A stretch of 64,000 bases of DNA from Actinomycetota bacterium (GTDB taxonomy: Bacteria > Actinomycetota > Acidimicrobiia > Acidimicrobiales > Ilumatobacteraceae). The translations under genes were made by a program, and so were the position numbers. The stretch is taken from positions 51,675 to 115,674 of the forward strand of contig JAPOJQ010000003.1 in the NCBI GenBank assembly GCA_029978335.1, given 5' to 3'. Positions 53,156 through 61,770 of this stretch are shown piece by piece; within the stretch, counting starts at the first letter, position 1; each line of letters opens with the position of its first letter. The notes beneath the pieces were generated by a model, which saw only the letters and a list, made by a program, of their open reading frames with translations, had not been told where the DNA came from and made no database searches.

Positions 53156-54336
53156 CCCGCGTTGCCTGGTTCCAATGTGGGGCAGGTGTCGCTGGTGACA
53201 TGGTGCTCGCCGCGCTCGTCGATGCGGGTGCTGACCAGCTGACAGTGATGGATGCGATCGGTGGTCTAGGGGTCGACGGCTGGGCGTTGCTCTTTGAGCC
53301 GGTGCAGCGATGTGGGGTTCGGTGTCTGTGGGCAAACGTCGTTGTGCACGATCACGACCATCATCCACATCGGCCGGCGCGCGAGGTGCTCGACATGATC
53401 GAGCGGGCGGATCTTGAACCTCGGGTCAAAGGGCGTGCGCTTGCGGTCTACCGCACGCTTGCCGAAGTGGAGGGTGCGATTCACGGGGTAGCACCTGATG
53501 AGGTTGAACTCCACGAAGTGGGCGCCATCGACTCCATCGTCGATGTCGTTGGTGTGTGCGCGGCGATCGAGAGTCTCGGCATTGAGGAGATCGAATTCTC
53601 CCCGATCGCTGTTGGACATGGATCCGTGACGACAGCGCACGGCGAGTTTCCAAACCCCGTACCGGCAGTGACCGAGTTGCTGACGCAAGCCGGAGCGGTG
53701 ATCCGCGGACTCGATACGACCATGGAACTCGCCACACCGACCGGGGTGGCGTTGATGACAGTGCTCGGCTCGCACTGTGGACCAATGCCAACGATGGCGG
53801 TGTCATCAACCGGCTTCGGTGCCGGCACTCGCGATACGCCGAGCCGACCAAATGTGGTGCAGGTGGTGGTTGGTGAACGAGTGGACGCACCGTCAGGCAG
53901 CGGGCGCGACGCTCACGAGGTGAGCGTCAATGTTGACGACGTGACTGGCGAGGTGCTGGCCCACACCATCGCTCGGCTGATCGAGGTCGGCGCCCACGAC
54001 GCGTGGCTGGCACCGATCGTGATGAAGAAGGGCCGGCCCGCCCACACCGTTCATGCGCTTTGCGATGACGCCCATCATGATGTGGTGATCGCCACGATGC
54101 TCGCCGAGACCGGATCGATGGGCATTCGGTCGCATGTGGTTGAACGTTGGCCGCAACGGCGCGCCGAGATGACCGTCGACGTCGACGGCCACGCGATACG
54201 AGTGAAAGTGGCCGACCACCGTGTCAAGGTCGAGTTCGACGACGCCGCTGTAGCCGCCCGTGCGCTCGGCGTGCCGGTACGTCAGGTGCTCGCCGAAGCC
54301 GAGGCACGTGCCGCCAACAACTCGCGTCGTAGCTGA
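53152..54336 (+). CDS. larC: Nickel insertion protein LarC (full-length)
   Basis: 394 aa, one continuous frame covering both LarC1 and LarC2 regions. It starts AWFQCGAGVAGDMVLAALVDAG and contains HEVGAIDSIVDVVGVCAAIESL, FPNPVPAVTELL, TPTGVALMTVLGS, VNVDDVTGEVLAHTIARLIEVGAHDAWLAPIVMKKGRPAHTVHALC. LarC inserts nickel in a CTP-dependent cyclometallase step. In Lactobacillus plantarum the two halves are joined by a programmed frameshift, not needed here. No larE (sulfur donor) or larA (lactate racemase-type enzyme) lies within the window. The last 55 bp overlap the convergent LysM-BTAD gene. Confidence 0.92.
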   Translation: MTRVAWFQCGAGVAGDMVLAALVDAGADQLTVMDAIGGLGVDGWALLFEPVQRCGVRCLWANVVVHDHDHHPHRPAREVLDMIERADLEPRVKGRALAVYRTLAEVEGAIHGVAPDEVELHEVGAIDSIVDVVGVCAAIESLGIEEIEFSPIAVGHGSVTTAHGEFPNPVPAVTELLTQAGAVIRGLDTTMELATPTGVALMTVLGSHCGPMPTMAVSSTGFGAGTRDTPSRPNVVQVVVGERVDAPSGSGRDAHEVSVNVDDVTGEVLAHTIARLIEVGAHDAWLAPIVMKKGRPAHTVHALCDDAHHDVVIATMLAETGSMGIRSHVVERWPQRRAEMTVDVDGHAIRVKVADHRVKVEFDDAAVAARALGVPVRQVLAEAEARAANNSRRS

Positions 54337-56777
54337 ACGAGTTCCGGAGCGGGTTCACCACCTGACCACTCATCGGCGAGTACTCGCTCGTACGACGCCC
54401 ACTCCTGACGAAGGCCCGCAGTGTCGCCACGGGCTGCTCGGGCCCGCATACGCAGAGCGATCAGCTCTTCATGACCTGGCAACACCTGGAGCCCACGAGA
54501 GGTCGCCCAGATAACTCCGTCGAGGTCGTCAACCGCGAGATACCACGATGCGAGTTCTGCAGCTGCTCCGGTTGCGAGCACCACCAGTTCTGAGGTGATG
54601 CCTTCTGGATCCGACCACAAGTAGGCGGTGCCGGCAAAGGGAAGACCCCGCACGAGTTCGAGTGCGGGACGCAATACCTCGATGGCGCTTTCGGGCGGCA
54701 ATGGACGGGCCGTAGTCCGTGCGCTCTGCAGGAGATCCGCATCCGTCATCACCAAGGGATGCAATCGGAGTTCCTCGGTCATCGTCCGGTCGATCCACTC
54801 CTCATCCGTGGGCGGCGCCACGGCTCGAGCTAAGGACCGTCGAGCATCAGAGAGCACATTCGAGAACGTGGCGCTTCGAATCTCTTCATCCCACAGCGCA
54901 GCTCGGGCCCGTGCCCGAGTCGGCCGCTCCCGATGCGTGGCCATCCACACGACCAACTCGGTTGATTTCGATCGCTCAAAGATGACTGGCGTGCCATCGG
55001 CCAACTCGACACCGGGTTCGCCAAGCACCCGAACCACGATTGCTGGCACCTCCCGATTTGGCATCGACATCGGGTTCTCAATAACGGGTTCATCGATTGG
55101 CTCGGTATCGCACAACAACTCATCGATGGCGACTCGTTCCACGTCAGCGAGCAACAGCGGCCGCACACAAGGCCCATCATCGCCAAGCTGCCATTCATCG
55201 AACGCATCACGTCGACGGAGCACGACGGGCGGTGCGCCGAGTCCTGTGGTTGAAGGACGAAGCGTGTTGTCGTGCAGCCACAACAACGGCGGTGCAGGAT
55301 CATCGAGCACAACACGATCCTCCCAAGGCTTCGAAGCACTCTCCACCACTTCGGGTTCATGATCTGTCTCGCTGACCACACATGAACCCGCCAACGGTGA
55401 ACTCGTCAGCGCCGCAATGATCCCGTTCATGGCATCACTCGCACCGTCACCTTCGATCGCCACTCCATGCGACATCTCAAGGTCGATGAACACATCGATG
55501 CCGTCAGAGGTGGTGCCAATCTGCACGACCGTTGGGCACGGGAATACCCCATCGCTGACGTCAGGGAAATCGATGAGTTCCCATCTGAACTCCCCAACTG
55601 GATGCCACGGCTCGGGAAGATCAACCACCCCATCGACAACGAGACGAACCAGTCCTTGTGTCTCGATCTCAACCCAGCGAATGCTGCTACCTGCGCCGAC
55701 GAGGAACGGCAGAGCAGAACGGATCGCCACGTCGAGTCGAACCATCCGATCAAGCGCATCAAGTCCAACGGCCCCTGCCATCACCGTCCGTTCCACCTCG
55801 ACAAGCGCCGGCGCATGTCCCCGTGGCCGTTGACCTAGCCGCACGCGACGCAATCCACGACGGCGCCTCGCTGCGACACCACCGACGACACCAGCAGCGA
55901 GCATCGTCGCTCCCGCAATCTCAACCCACCGTCCATCCGGCGTTTGGGTCTGCGTGCTCGGTGCGGCGACCACCGGTTCGTCGACCTCGCAGTCGGCGAT
56001 GACGGGTGCTGCGGTGGGCTCCACGTCGACGGTGACAACGGGTTCGACTGGCACGACGACAGGCGTCTCCTCGGGCACGACCTCTGGCTCAATGTCGACG
56101 ACTGAGTCCGCTGACGCCACCGCTTCAGGGAGGTCGAGGTGCCATCCTGGGCGAATCATCGCTGGTGAGGCGAACACCGACCCATCGCTCATCACCCGAC
56201 CAAGGTTCAATTCGAGGATGCCATCGGCGATGGGGAAGACACGGCTGAGATCACCGTCTGCAAGACGCTCCGCGATGCCGTAGACCGAGTCGCCAGATTC
56301 CACAACCCACGACGCGGCGGTCCTCACAACCTCGCTTGATGCCCCATCGATCACCGCTTCGTCAACCGGCACCGCTTCAGCGGCCAGCGCCGAGCCCAAC
56401 GCACCCGTCAACGGTTGCGCAATCATCAACACTCCGCCAACGACGCAGCGAGCCAACCGGGCGGGTAGACCCGATCGACCCACCGCACCCGAGCGAAGCG
56501 CCCGCACTTCGGCCGGCATTGACACCACGACGGCAACAACAGCCATCCACCCGACAACCAGTCCAAGACGCACAATGGCATCGACCACGAGAGATGGCGT
56601 GACTGGCTCTGTCAGCACATCGGCTGCTCGCCACACCCAACCCGATAGCGGACCCGAACCGTGCAACGGCGACCACCCGCCGAACCGAACCTGGGCACAC
56701 GCCACCAACAACAACGGTGTTGAGAGTGTGACCACCATGCCAAGCACGGAAACCAACCGACGGGTCATCTTGTTCAT
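54282..56777 (-). CDS. Membrane LysM-winged helix-BTAD protein of Tad locus 2
   Basis: 831 aa. Hydrophobic helices at about 10-28, 62-88 and 108-128, then a LysM domain at about 157-218 (VVESGDSVYGIAERLADGD, RPGWHLDLP), a Pro/Val/Glu-rich linker (225-275) and another helix at 286-304 followed by RRRRGLRR. The large cytoplasmic part ends in a SARP-like winged helix (583-655, VRVLGEPGVELADGTP, ALWDEEIRSATFSNVLSDARRSL) and a BTAD helical domain (682-810). It thus joins cell-wall binding outside to a transcription-factor-like domain inside. A GGAGGT Shine-Dalgarno precedes ATG 56777. It is the last gene of Tad locus 2, so it may report on or control the pilus (inference). Confidence 0.82.
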   Translation of the reverse strand: MNKMTRRLVSVLGMVVTLSTPLLLVACAQVRFGGWSPLHGSGPLSGWVWRAADVLTEPVTPSLVVDAIVRLGLVVGWMAVVAVVVSMPAEVRALRSGAVGRSGLPARLARCVVGGVLMIAQPLTGALGSALAAEAVPVDEAVIDGASSEVVRTAASWVVESGDSVYGIAERLADGDLSRVFPIADGILELNLGRVMSDGSVFASPAMIRPGWHLDLPEAVASADSVVDIEPEVVPEETPVVVPVEPVVTVDVEPTAAPVIADCEVDEPVVAAPSTQTQTPDGRWVEIAGATMLAAGVVGGVAARRRRGLRRVRLGQRPRGHAPALVEVERTVMAGAVGLDALDRMVRLDVAIRSALPFLVGAGSSIRWVEIETQGLVRLVVDGVVDLPEPWHPVGEFRWELIDFPDVSDGVFPCPTVVQIGTTSDGIDVFIDLEMSHGVAIEGDGASDAMNGIIAALTSSPLAGSCVVSETDHEPEVVESASKPWEDRVVLDDPAPPLLWLHDNTLRPSTTGLGAPPVVLRRRDAFDEWQLGDDGPCVRPLLLADVERVAIDELLCDTEPIDEPVIENPMSMPNREVPAIVVRVLGEPGVELADGTPVIFERSKSTELVVWMATHRERPTRARARAALWDEEIRSATFSNVLSDARRSLARAVAPPTDEEWIDRTMTEELRLHPLVMTDADLLQSARTTARPLPPESAIEVLRPALELVRGLPFAGTAYLWSDPEGITSELVVLATGAAAELASWYLAVDDLDGVIWATSRGLQVLPGHEELIALRMRARAARGDTAGLRQEWASYERVLADEWSGGEPAPELVQLRRELLAARASASAST

Positions 56778-56789
56778 CACGCAACCTCC

Positions 56790-57185
56790 TCAGTTTCGTT
56801 GGGCGAGCACCGTCGCCCGTCCTTCGATCAGAGCCGTCGGAGCGACGACCTCGACCACGACCGCGACACGGTCCTCACCGACGTCAACGCTGACGATCCG
56901 ACCATTGAGGTCAGCAACTGCGAACATCGTCAACGCGGCCTCGTTGGCACGTCGTCTCGCCTCGAGTGGGTCGAGACGAACGACTGGATCCGATCCACGG
57001 AGTGCCGCAATATCGAGCCCTTGGGCGCCGGCACGCGCCGATTGAAACGCGATGTCCGAAGCGTCAGCTCTTCGCGCCATCGTCGTCGAGACGTCGCGAG
57101 CCATCCAGACCACCGCGCCAAAGGTCAGCGTCGCCAGCGCCACCAACGATGCCACGACGGCAGAGCCGCGCTCGTCACGCGCCAT
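56790..57185 (-). CDS. TadE/G-like minor pseudopilin 3 (locus 2)
   Basis: 131 aa. The start MARDERGSAVVASLVALATLTFGAVVWMARDV has a short basic leader, a Gly and one hydrophobic helix, as in actinobacterial TadE/G-like minor pilins, but without a Glu at +5. The remaining 95 residues contain RRANEAALTMFAVADLNGRIVSVDVGEDRVAVVVEVVAPT, a small beta-rich extracytoplasmic domain. ATG 57185 overlaps the previous stop as TGATG. The assignment rests on position and N-terminal pattern. Confidence 0.7.
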   Translation of the reverse strand: MARDERGSAVVASLVALATLTFGAVVWMARDVSTTMARRADASDIAFQSARAGAQGLDIAALRGSDPVVRLDPLEARRRANEAALTMFAVADLNGRIVSVDVGEDRVAVVVEVVAPTALIEGRATVLAQRN

Positions 57186-57571
57186 CACGGCTCCGACCAT
57201 CGAAAGCGATCAACGGATGCAGTCGACGTGCCAACTGACGAACCACACCGGACCACAACGTCGACTGAACCGCCAGCACGATGGTCATCGAGATCGACTC
57301 GAAGATCTGGATGAGGGCAGATCGAATCGTCGTCAATCATCGAGCGCACGGCAGCGATTGCTGCTGACTGCGCAGTCGCACGATTTCGCTCTAACGCAGC
57401 TGCCTGTGCTGCCGCGGCTGCCGCCGAATGACTGAGTGCGTTGCGATCGACCTCGAGTCCGAGCATGACGACGAGAACGGCAACGCCAACAACCATCGGT
57501 GTCATCAGCACCAGCCCAAGCATTTCTGCAGCACCGCGGTCGGAACCACACCTCACCACCCCGGTCGCCAT
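57185..57571 (-). CDS. TadE-like minor pseudopilin 2 (locus 2)
   Basis: 128 aa. RCGSDRGAAEMLGLVLMTPMVVGVAVLVVMLG gives a basic leader ending in Gly, a Glu at +3 rather than +5, and a membrane helix. Then come an Ala-rich helix (SHSAAAAAAQAAALERNRATAQSAAIAAVRS) and a C-terminal strand region with two Cys (CPHPDLRVDLDD, VVVRCGSS). It overlaps genes on both sides, supporting a stoichiometric set of minor pilins. Confidence 0.72.
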   Translation of the reverse strand: MATGVVRCGSDRGAAEMLGLVLMTPMVVGVAVLVVMLGLEVDRNALSHSAAAAAAQAAALERNRATAQSAAIAAVRSMIDDDSICPHPDLRVDLDDHRAGGSVDVVVRCGSSVGTSTASVDRFRWSEP

Positions 57572-57924
57572 CCTTCGATCGGCACGGACTCGGTCACATC
57601 GATCGTCGATGCCAGACCGTGCAGCAAGCCGGGCACTTGCCCCGCGACGCGGGTCACGGCAACGCCATTTCGCTGTTGCACGTCGACGATGTGCGCATCG
57701 AATCCCTCAATCGATGCGAGCGATGCCCGCGCCGATGACTCCGCAGCTGCTTCACTGACGGCTCCACGTGCTGCCATTGACGACGAAGCACGCGCCACGG
57801 CACGCACCTCGCTGCGTGCATATCCCCATAGGGCTGCCTGCACGCCCATGGTGGCAAGCATGCAGAACACGGGAACGAGCAACACCATCGATAACGAACC
57901 GGCTGCGCCAGCGTCCGACGTCAT
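57553..57924 (-). CDS. TadE/G-like minor pseudopilin 1 (locus 2)
   Basis: 123 aa from ATG 57924: MTSDAGAAGSLSMVLLVPVFCMLATMGVQAALWGYARSEVRAVARASS. One hydrophobic helix follows a short leader with Gly but no Glu. An Ala-rich helix (SEAAAESSARASLASIEGF) and a strand region follow. Similar in build to the two genes downstream and overlapping the next by 19 bp. The track start at 57990 lies within the upstream pilin gene. Confidence 0.7.
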   Translation of the reverse strand: MTSDAGAAGSLSMVLLVPVFCMLATMGVQAALWGYARSEVRAVARASSSMAARGAVSEAAAESSARASLASIEGFDAHIVDVQQRNGVAVTRVAGQVPGLLHGLASTIDVTESVPIEGWRPGW

Positions 57925-57932
57925 TCGACCGG

Positions 57933-58139
57933 TCACGGCGCTGAAGGCAACTGAATCGGGGTTGCTGCCTGGGTCCGGATACGGCCCCACAGCACCCCAG
58001 CAACCACAGCAACGCTCACTCCGGATGCAACGAACCAGAGCACTTGCTCGAGTGAAACCGCGCCGCGATCACCTGATACACGCCGTGCGTGATGCGCCAC
58101 CTGATGGGTGAGTGCGGTAGTGAGGATGGTGTTGTCCAT
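57933..58139 (-). CDS. Flp-type pilin (locus 2)
   Basis: 68 aa from ATG 58139, with AAGGAGA upstream as a good Shine-Dalgarno. A 26-residue leader ending GDRG precedes AVSLEQVLWFVASGVSVAVVAGVLW, with Glu at +5, a Gln at +6 instead of Tyr or Phe, and one membrane helix; mature length about 42. It is probably the main subunit of the pilus made by locus 2. It differs clearly from the locus 1 pilin. Confidence 0.75.
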   Translation of the reverse strand: MDNTILTTALTHQVAHHARRVSGDRGAVSLEQVLWFVASGVSVAVVAGVLWGRIRTQAATPIQLPSAP

Positions 58140-58168
58140 GTTGTTCTCCTTGTCAGGTCGCCCCGTGG

Positions 58169-58954
58169 TCACGGGGAGATTGAGAGTGCGGGGTAGATGA
58201 CGAGCACCATGAACACCAGCGCCATACCCACGATGGGGCCTGTGAGCCGGCTAGTGCGAAGGCGCGCTTCCAGTTCTTGTTGGCTTGCGAGGGACGACCG
58301 CAAACTCGACGCCCGAGCACTCAGGCTGCGAACGAGCGGGGCGCCTTCGGTTCCGGCGAGTGCAATCGCTGCAGTGATGTGTCGGAGGTCATCAAGTCCA
58401 AAGACATCTGCAGTTGCATCGAGTGCATCAACGGGGGCGCCGCCACGGGTCGCATGTTCACGTAAGGCGCGTCGCAACTCAGCGAACAGCACACCCTCCC
58501 CGACGGTCGCCGCCTGTTCCAGCGCCCCTTCATGACCGCTATCACCCGCCACCAACATCGTGACCACATCCACGTAAGCGGTGAGTTGATGACGTAACGA
58601 CATCCGTGCCGCCGCCACCTGTTCTTTCATCGAACGCATCGACACGGCCCCTGCAACAGATGCTCCGAGCAGCGCAAGCCCGACTGGGACGGTGAACGAC
58701 AGGTCGATCAGCCCGATGACTCGTGCACCACCAACCACCACGAACGGCACCACACCACCAACGCCAGCCCACGCCGCCAGCGTGACCAGATGTTGATGGC
58801 GTGATCGCTGAAGCACCGCCAGATCAGCGGTTGACAATCCAAAGCGCAGTTGATGCACCCACCCGACACTCGACGACATGGCAGGAGCGGAAGCGAGGAG
58901 CACACCACCGACACCAACCGTCGACCACAGCATGAGCCACGCCAGAGAACTCAT
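58169..58954 (-). CDS. tadC: TadC-like platform protein (locus 2)
   Basis: 261-aa type-II-secretion-F family protein: an N-terminal helix (LAWLMLWSTVGVGGVLLAS), helices near 62-85 and 88-105, a cytoplasmic four-helix F domain (about 110-225: LTAYVDVVTMLVAGDSGHEGALEQAATVGEG, ALAGTEGAPLVRSLSARASSLR) and a final helix (IVGMALVFMVLVIYPALSI). It forms the inner-membrane platform with TadB. The start overlaps tadB by 4 bp. Confidence 0.85.
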   Translation of the reverse strand: MSSLAWLMLWSTVGVGGVLLASAPAMSSSVGWVHQLRFGLSTADLAVLQRSRHQHLVTLAAWAGVGGVVPFVVVGGARVIGLIDLSFTVPVGLALLGASVAGAVSMRSMKEQVAAARMSLRHQLTAYVDVVTMLVAGDSGHEGALEQAATVGEGVLFAELRRALREHATRGGAPVDALDATADVFGLDDLRHITAAIALAGTEGAPLVRSLSARASSLRSSLASQQELEARLRTSRLTGPIVGMALVFMVLVIYPALSISP

Positions 58955-59769
58955 GGCCGGACACCTCCAAAGAACCGAGCTGGCTGTGGGAAGACGGAGA
59001 GTGAGGCAGTTCGACGGATCAGGGCGGCAAAGACCACGATCGCAACGACGAGGATGCTCTGACCCTCGATCGTGTCGTAGGCGTCGAGAAATGAACTCCT
59101 GCCAGCGAACAGAAGCGCAGCCAACAGCGACGTCATAATCGCCACGAGCATCGATACCTCACGCCGTGCAGGCGCCCGTTCCGCCTCGACGAGACGTCGA
59201 CGCTCGGACTGAAATCGCACCTGTTCAGCCAATGAGCCCAATACCGCCGCAGTACGGGCACCTCGCCGAAGCGCAATGAGCAGACCGATCGCCACCAGAT
59301 CACCGATCGGGTCGTCGAGGTCATCAGCGAACTCGCGAAGCACCGCTTCGAGGTCATGACGACCAAGCCCCGCTGCGAGTCGACGCACTGCAGGACGCAG
59401 CGCGTCAGGACAGACCCTGACCGAACCGATAATCGCCCCCACCGGCTGTTCGCCCGCGAGGAGAAGATCACGAACCGACTCAATCCATGTCGCAAGCGCA
59501 TCACCATCGGCAATCGATGCAGCGCGCGCACGTGTGGAGGGTGCGAACCTCGTCACCAGCAGCACTGCAGCACCGGTGACGACCGCAGCGGGGACCCATC
59601 CAGACACGATCGCTACGGTCGCCATGGACACCACGGCGAGCGCGACGCGAATCAGTGAACGCGCCTCAAGCGACCGTCGTGGCCCGGAGATTGAGCGACT
59701 CATGACGAGTGCGATGCCGCTGACCGCCACCAGCGAGAGCACGATCACACTCGGCGTCCCGGAGATCAC
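58951..59769 (-). CDS. tadB: TadB-like platform protein (locus 2)
   Basis: 272-aa type-II-secretion-F protein. N-terminal helices at about 5-22 and 38-72, the F domain at about 85-200 (WIESVRDLLLAGEQPVGAIIGSVRV, LAAGLGRHDLEAVLREFAD, ALRRGARTAAVLGSLAEQVRFQSERRRLVEAERAPARREV), and two C-terminal helices. Standard TadB layout, unlike the shortened half in locus 1. It overlaps the TadA gene upstream by 4 bp. Confidence 0.86.
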   Translation of the reverse strand: MISGTPSVIVLSLVAVSGIALVMSRSISGPRRSLEARSLIRVALAVVSMATVAIVSGWVPAAVVTGAAVLLVTRFAPSTRARAASIADGDALATWIESVRDLLLAGEQPVGAIIGSVRVCPDALRPAVRRLAAGLGRHDLEAVLREFADDLDDPIGDLVAIGLLIALRRGARTAAVLGSLAEQVRFQSERRRLVEAERAPARREVSMLVAIMTSLLAALLFAGRSSFLDAYDTIEGQSILVVAIVVFAALIRRTASLSVFPQPARFFGGVRP

Positions 59770-61115
59770 GGCGCCTCCCAGGTGAGAAAGAGTGCCGGAT
59801 CCTCGCCGGCGCGCCCTAGCCGCTTAAGTCGACGCTGGGAGATCGGCGCAACCTGTCGCAACCGCTGATCGTCGTCAGCTGCGAAGACTTCGGTCGTGCT
59901 CACACCGCCGATCTCACCCGCTCCCCCCACCTCGATCAGCGACACCACGCGACGAGCGGTTGCGGTCGAACCAACATTGCGAACGAGATCGATGTGCACC
60001 ACGAAGTCGACGGTTTGAGCGATGAGGTTCCACACGGCAAATTCGGGTAACGAGGTGTTCGACTTCGCCACGTAGTACGCAAGACGATGCAGGACCACGT
60101 CGGCGGTATGCGCGTGAATGGTCGCCAGCGACCCCCGAGCACACATCGACGCAACGTCGAGCATGTCGAGTGCTTCGTCCTCCACGAGTTCGCCGACGAC
60201 CACACGGTCGGGATTGAGGCGCCGAGTGAGTTCGACCAACGAGCGGGTCGAGATGGCCCCCTCGCCTTCAGAGTTCGCTCCCCTGGTGTGCAACGCCAGC
60301 GCATCCGGGTGGCGTGGATCATCTTCGAGTCGCAACTCGAGTAAGTGTCGTTCAACGGTGACGATGCGCTCTCGCGGGTCGACTGCGCCGAGCATCTCGA
60401 CGAGCAGCGTCGTCTTACCTGCGCCAGGCGGACCAGAGATGAGCATGGTGAAACCCGCCCGCACGAGAGCCTCGAGTTGCGGCACCATCGAGACGTCGAA
60501 CAAGCCCCGTGTGGCAAGGCCAGCGAGCCCAGCGCGTTGCACCGTGAAGCGGCGAATAGCCATCCTCGGATGCGGGGAAATACCGTGTTCACCTTCGCCC
60601 CCGAGCACCATGACCACGCGAGCCCCACTCGTGGTCTGGAGTGTCGCCATGGGTGCCGACGTGTCGAGCCGCCCCTCACCAGTGGCTGACATTCGTCGCG
60701 CGAAACGCTTCTGAAACGCGGTGAGCTCTCGATCATCAGCCCACAGCCGACCCGCGTCGACCTTGCGTCCATCAACTGTCGTCACCCAGGTGTGCTCTGC
60801 CGAGTTGACATCGATCTCTTCAACCGCGGGATCGTTGAGAAACCGCTCGAGTGGACCGGCGCCGAGAACCTCGGCAACCACGAGATCCATGAGGTCAACC
60901 CGTTCACGGTGGCCGAGCGGCGGCTGGCCCGCCTCAGCACGGACCCGATCGATCCCGCGAAGCTCCTCGCCAACCCAGTGTCCAACGAGCAGCTGCTGGC
61001 GTCGACGATCGTCGATCAGGGATGGCCGATCCGGTGACGGATGATCGTTCTCGATCGCCGACACCAATCGGTCGGCCACGCGATCGATGACCTCCAGAGC
61101 TGGCGCCTCAACCAC
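59766..61115 (-). CDS. tadA: TadA/CpaF-type ATPase (locus 2)
   Basis: 449-aa secretion ATPase. An N-terminal domain (about 1-150; VVAEVLGAGPLERFLNDPAVEEIDVN) precedes the ATPase: Walker A SGPPGAGKTTLL, Asp box ERHLLELRLEDD, Walker B RVVVGELVEDEALDMLDVA and SLATIHAHTADVVLHRL. The Walker B segment reads GELVEDE in place of GEVRGxE, and the GHDG before SLATIHA is replaced by CARG, so it is a divergent relative of the locus 1 ATPase. GTG 61115 overlaps the CpaB stop; the track start lies 48 codons upstream in cpaB. Confidence 0.88.
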   Translation of the reverse strand: MVEAPALEVIDRVADRLVSAIENDHPSPDRPSLIDDRRRQQLLVGHWVGEELRGIDRVRAEAGQPPLGHRERVDLMDLVVAEVLGAGPLERFLNDPAVEEIDVNSAEHTWVTTVDGRKVDAGRLWADDRELTAFQKRFARRMSATGEGRLDTSAPMATLQTTSGARVVMVLGGEGEHGISPHPRMAIRRFTVQRAGLAGLATRGLFDVSMVPQLEALVRAGFTMLISGPPGAGKTTLLVEMLGAVDPRERIVTVERHLLELRLEDDPRHPDALALHTRGANSEGEGAISTRSLVELTRRLNPDRVVVGELVEDEALDMLDVASMCARGSLATIHAHTADVVLHRLAYYVAKSNTSLPEFAVWNLIAQTVDFVVHIDLVRNVGSTATARRVVSLIEVGGAGEIGGVSTTEVFAADDDQRLRQVAPISQRRLKRLGRAGEDPALFLTWEAP

Positions 61116-61770
61116 CAGTGGGCTCCTCGCTGGGCAACAACACCACCCGCGGTGCCGGATGCGCAACCACGAGATAGGCGTCGTCATGTGCCACCTCGAT
61201 GGAAATAGAGTGCTCACCAGTGACCGAGTTGTCGACACTCGGCAACGCGGCAACGACACCCGTGATGATCACGGTTGGCGGCAAAAGATCATCAGGGTCC
61301 ACGCCAACCGGAGCGAGGCCTGATCTGATGTCGGCGGTGACCCGCTCGACGGTCTGGCGATCTGGGGAAAGCACGATGTCGACAACGGACCGCTCGCGAA
61401 GTCCGCTCGGGATTTCACCGGCGGGAAGTGGGAGGGCAACAACCGCTGAACCCTTTGCTACCAACGGTTGCTGTTGAAGGAGTTGGTCGACTACCAACGA
61501 ACCCGACACGATGCGGGTGCGCGCATACATGCCGACCACGGCTCCAAGGGTTGCACCGTCGAGAACGCGTATCGAAGGGTCGAGCGCACCGACCTCGACT
61601 TGGCGGAGGTCGTCACTCGAGAGTTGCGCCCCAGCCGGAACGTCACGCACCACCTGCAACACCGGCTTCGTCGCCGCCGCTGAGGTGTACAGCACCAGAT
61701 TGCCGACAATGGCCACTACTACAAGGGCAACGCCCACGCCCACCCGCATGCGCTGACTCGTGGCGGTCAT
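61108..61770 (-). CDS. CpaB/RcpC-like SAF-domain pilus assembly protein (locus 2)
   Basis: 220 aa. One N-terminal membrane helix (VGVGVALVVVAIVGNLVLYTS), then a SAF domain (VVRDVPAGAQLSSDDLRQVEVG, VGMYARTRIVSGSLVVDQLLQQQPL) and a further beta region. CpaB/RcpC proteins help assemble or anchor the Flp pilus in the cell envelope. It lies between the prepilin peptidase and tadA, overlapping the former by 4 bp and the latter by 8 bp. Confidence 0.85.
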   Translation of the reverse strand: MTATSQRMRVGVGVALVVVAIVGNLVLYTSAAATKPVLQVVRDVPAGAQLSSDDLRQVEVGALDPSIRVLDGATLGAVVGMYARTRIVSGSLVVDQLLQQQPLVAKGSAVVALPLPAGEIPSGLRERSVVDIVLSPDRQTVERVTADIRSGLAPVGVDPDDLLPPTVIITGVVAALPSVDNSVTGEHSISIEVAHDDAYLVVAHPAPRVVLLPSEEPTGG

